Assembly (NCBI GenBank): GCA_019421105.1
Contig: JAHZFY010000004.1
Location: 9,930-16,898, forward strand
From: a bacterium
GTDB taxonomy: Bacteria > Bacillota_I > Bacilli_A > RFN20 > CAG-826
Length of the DNA stretch: 6,969 bases
Reading direction: 5' to 3'
Both the position numbers and the translations under genes were made by a program. Of this stretch, positions 5,086-6,969 are shown one piece after another (the first letter of the stretch is position 1; each line of letters starts with the position of its first letter). Below the pieces are notes generated by a model, which saw only the letters and a list, made by a program, of their open reading frames with translations, searched no databases and was not told where the DNA came from.

Positions 5086-6969
5086 TTATTTTTCCTCCTT
5101 ATTTCGTTTTTGAATTCTAGCTTCACTTAATGAAGTAGCTAAAACTGCTTTTAATGTATCTTCAACATTATAAATATCTTGATTTTGGAATAAAACCGCT
5201 GCTGCAGAGAAATGTCCTCCACCACCCATTTTTTCTGCCAATAATTGTACATTGATTGTCGAATCGCTACGACAAGACATCTTTATTGATTTGTTTCCAG
5301 TTTTGCCAATAACAAATGCTGCATTAATGTTTTTAATAGCCAATAATTCATTTGCTGCTTTTGCAAGAGTAGCATCATCAAATATAATATCAATCGGCGC
5401 AATAGCGTAAACAATACCAACTACTGGTGTTTTGATATTGGAAATGATTTTGTTTACCATCATATGTTCTTCATAGTCATCTTTTAATAGTTCATCAGCT
5501 TTTGCATTATCTGCACCGAATTCTTTTAAAAAGGTACAAGATTCAAACGTTCTAATACCAACATTTTTTGCTTTGAAAAAATGAGAATCTAAGAAAATTC
5601 CACTCAACATTATAGTTGCATAAATTGATGGCAAAACAATCTTTGGTGTGATTGAAGCAAAATGAATAAATTCAGAAATAATTTCACATGTCGATGAAGC
5701 AGAAGGATCGATGTGATCAAAAACTGGACTTTCGATAAAGTTTTCGCTTCTTCTATGGTGATCTATAATTACGATTTTATTTGCTTTTTCAATAACTTCA
5801 GGCGCCATGACCATCTTTGGATTATGAACATCAACAACAATAATTAATGTATTATTAGTAATTTTATTTTCAGCCTCTTTTGAAGAAATTATTAATTCAT
5901 CTAGTTCTTCTTTTGAAAAATTAGATGTAATAGCCGACCTAGTTTTTATTTCAGTATTTTTAAAATCCAATGCGATTCTTGAATATTTTTCTAATCGATC
6001 ACAAATCGCTTTAATGCCTAAACAAGCACCAAAAGCATCCATATCAGCGTATAAATGCCCCATGATAATGACATCTTGAGATTGTTTGATTAATGAGATT
6101 AACGAGTCAGCAAGATAACGGATTCTAACTCTATTTCTTTTTTCTTGAGATTCAGTTTTACCACCGATGAATTCCATTTCTGAACCATATTTCATCAAGA
6201 CAACTTGGTCTCCACCTCTTGAAACCGCTATTTGCATTGCGCTTTCAGCTAATTCAGATAATTTGACTACATCAGGAAAATTATATGCGACACCAATCGA
6301 TAAGGTTAAAGGCACATCCTCGTTTTGTTCGATTTCTCTAACTTTGCTAATAATCGAAAAATTATCAGAAATCATTTTTTGTAAAGTTTTGTAGTTAGTA
6401 TAAATAAAATATGTATCGTTACGATGTCTTCTTAACAATATGCCAAATTGTTTGCTATATGCAAATATCGCAGTTTTGACTTTAGCGATTGAATCATTAA
6501 AATCTTCTTCTGTACCAACTACATCTGCGTAGTTATCAATAGATAGCAAACCAATAACTGGTGCTTGTTCTTTAGAATATTGTAAAGATCCTTCTAAATC
6601 AGTAACATCTTTAAATATAAACAAACCCGCTTCGGACAATAATTTAACATCATATACGCGATTATTTTCTCTTATTTGAATAACTTTGGATTCTAAAGAA
6701 TCGACTAAGCCATTTAATTCTTCTTTCCATTGGAAAATATCTAAATCGATAATATTAATATTTCTATCTTTAAATAAATCATTTGTCCAAATAACGATAT
6801 TTTGATCATTTACAACAGCTAGACCAACCATGGCAAAGTCATAAGCTGCTTGAATATCACTACCTAAAACTTCCGCGGCTTTTAAATCAGTTTTTTGTCT
6901 TAAAAACGATAATGAAATAACGCTTCCCCATACAAATAAGCAATCGATAAAAATTAATATTGCTGACCC
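5086..6969 (-). CDS. gdpP: Cyclic-di-AMP phosphodiesterase GdpP (YybT), 5' end outside window
   Basis: GdpP is a membrane-anchored enzyme that hydrolyses c-di-AMP to pApA and so controls osmotic and wall homeostasis. The frame is open to the last base; 627 residues are visible, and the ATG at 6831 is internal. Visible order: end of a membrane segment (about 3-22), PAS domain (about 36-125, starting GSDIQAAYDFAMVGLAVV), degenerate GGDEF domain (about 135-260, with RNDTYF at 183-188 instead of GGDEF), DHH domain (about 295-470) and DHHA1 domain (about 515-610). The DHH metal ligands are present: H305, D309 and D311 in GHLYADMDA, D380 in VVDVHNP, D403-H404-H405, and D461 in IFLDS. DHHA1 has SCRSDSTINVQLL and GGGGH (582-586). 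The full family length is about 655, so perhaps 25-40 residues are missing, including the first membrane segment. It ends in TAA one base before rplI, whose ribosome binding site it carries. Active hydrolysis is expected. Confidence 0.96.
   Translation of the reverse strand, partial: GSAILIFIDCLFVWGSVISLSFLRQKTDLKAAEVLGSDIQAAYDFAMVGLAVVNDQNIVIWTNDLFKDRNINIIDLDIFQWKEELNGLVDSLESKVIQIRENNRVYDVKLLSEAGLFIFKDVTDLEGSLQYSKEQAPVIGLLSIDNYADVVGTEEDFNDSIAKVKTAIFAYSKQFGILLRRHRNDTYFIYTNYKTLQKMISDNFSIISKVREIEQNEDVPLTLSIGVAYNFPDVVKLSELAESAMQIAVSRGGDQVVLMKYGSEMEFIGGKTESQEKRNRVRIRYLADSLISLIKQSQDVIIMGHLYADMDAFGACLGIKAICDRLEKYSRIALDFKNTEIKTRSAITSNFSKEELDELIISSKEAENKITNNTLIIVVDVHNPKMVMAPEVIEKANKIVIIDHHRRSENFIESPVFDHIDPSASSTCEIISEFIHFASITPKIVLPSIYATIMLSGIFLDSHFFKAKNVGIRTFESCTFLKEFGADNAKADELLKDDYEEHMMVNKIISNIKTPVVGIVYAIAPIDIIFDDATLAKAANELLAIKNINAAFVIGKTGNKSIKMSCRSDSTINVQLLAEKMGGGGHFSAAAVLFQNQDIYNVEDTLKAVLATSLSEARIQKRNKEEK
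5094..5100 (-). promoter_or_regulatory. Strong ribosome binding site of rplI, inside gdpP
   Basis: AAGGAGG on the - strand ends 9 bases before the rplI ATG at 5084 and is encoded by the last sense codons of gdpP (Lys-Glu-Glu-Lys). It fixes the rplI start and argues against the longer frame from 5126. It suggests coupled translation of gdpP and rplI. Confidence 0.85.

Larger units (their letters stand above)
1577..6969 (-). other. Predicted operon gdpP-rplI-dnaB-walJ-rlmH-unknown
   Basis: Six genes on the - strand are separated by +1, +2 and +2 bp, then overlap by 11 and 4 bp. No spacer is large enough for a separate promoter or terminator, and most ribosome binding sites lie in the upstream gene's last codons. 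A single transcript starting to the right of the window is the simplest reading. Internal promoters inside coding sequence cannot be excluded. Confidence 0.8.

Noticed and set aside
4638..5126. rplI with a 14-residue N-terminal extension
   Set aside because: The extension is unlike any bL9. It lies in gdpP coding sequence, and the strong AAGGAGG serves the ATG at 5084.
6406..6423. Active diguanylate cyclase (GGDEF) domain in gdpP
   Set aside because: The signature loop reads RNDTYF, not GG(D/E)EF, as in other GdpP proteins whose GGDEF domain does not make c-di-GMP.
5086..6831. gdpP starting at the ATG at 6831
   Set aside because: The frame continues upstream without a stop to base 6969 and encodes the expected start of the PAS domain (GSDIQAAYDFAMVGL) and a membrane segment, so that Met is internal.
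1..6969. CRISPR array, insertion sequence, prophage, toxin-antitoxin or defence genes
   Set aside because: No spaced direct repeats, transposase, integrase or defence-type domains were found. All but about 50 bases are accounted for by eight ordinary chromosomal genes.

Overview
The window is compact, AT-rich (roughly 30% G+C by eye) bacterial chromosome of Bacillota/Bacilli type, probably from an uncultured Erysipelotrichia-, RF39- or Acholeplasma-like lineage; that placement is inferred from composition and gene content. TGA acts as a stop: rlmH ends at TGA exactly after its canonical C-terminal YHK, and tryptophans are TGG. The standard bacterial code therefore applies, not the Mycoplasma code. 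No mobile element, CRISPR array, tRNA or rRNA was seen, and coding density is close to complete.

Left part, + strand (1-1580). The 3' end of a cation/proton antiporter gene is followed by a 46-bp spacer holding a small hairpin and a promoter-like pair of hexamers. Next comes a 373-residue membrane protein with one N-terminal and three C-terminal membrane segments around a large extracytoplasmic domain (DUF1189-like architecture, function unknown).

Right part, - strand (6969 down to 1577). Six genes are packed head to tail with gaps of 1-2 bp or short overlaps, so they very probably form one operon: gdpP (c-di-AMP phosphodiesterase, 5' end outside the window), rplI (ribosomal protein bL9), dnaB (replicative helicase, called dnaC in Bacillus), walJ/yycJ (metallo-beta-lactamase-fold hydrolase), rlmH (23S rRNA pseudouridine-1915 methyltransferase), and a 112-residue protein of unknown function joined to rlmH by an ATGA overlap. 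This looks like a condensed version of the Bacillus yybT-rplI-dnaC ... yycJ-yycK-rlmH region, with walRKHI and htrA absent. The operon links second-messenger turnover, ribosome structure and modification, and DNA replication. The two strands converge at 1577-1580, where the stop codons interlock in a TTAA tetramer; a nested inverted repeat lies just beyond.

Three starts were corrected. gdpP is open through the right edge and does not begin at 6831. rplI begins at 5084 and rlmH at 2391; both choices follow Shine-Dalgarno placement and family length. Nothing here is clearly a new system. The points most worth checking are the unknown rlmH-coupled protein, an insertion of about 34 residues in DnaB, an apparently ownerless ribosome binding site at the antiporter 3' end, and the architecture of the convergent junction.
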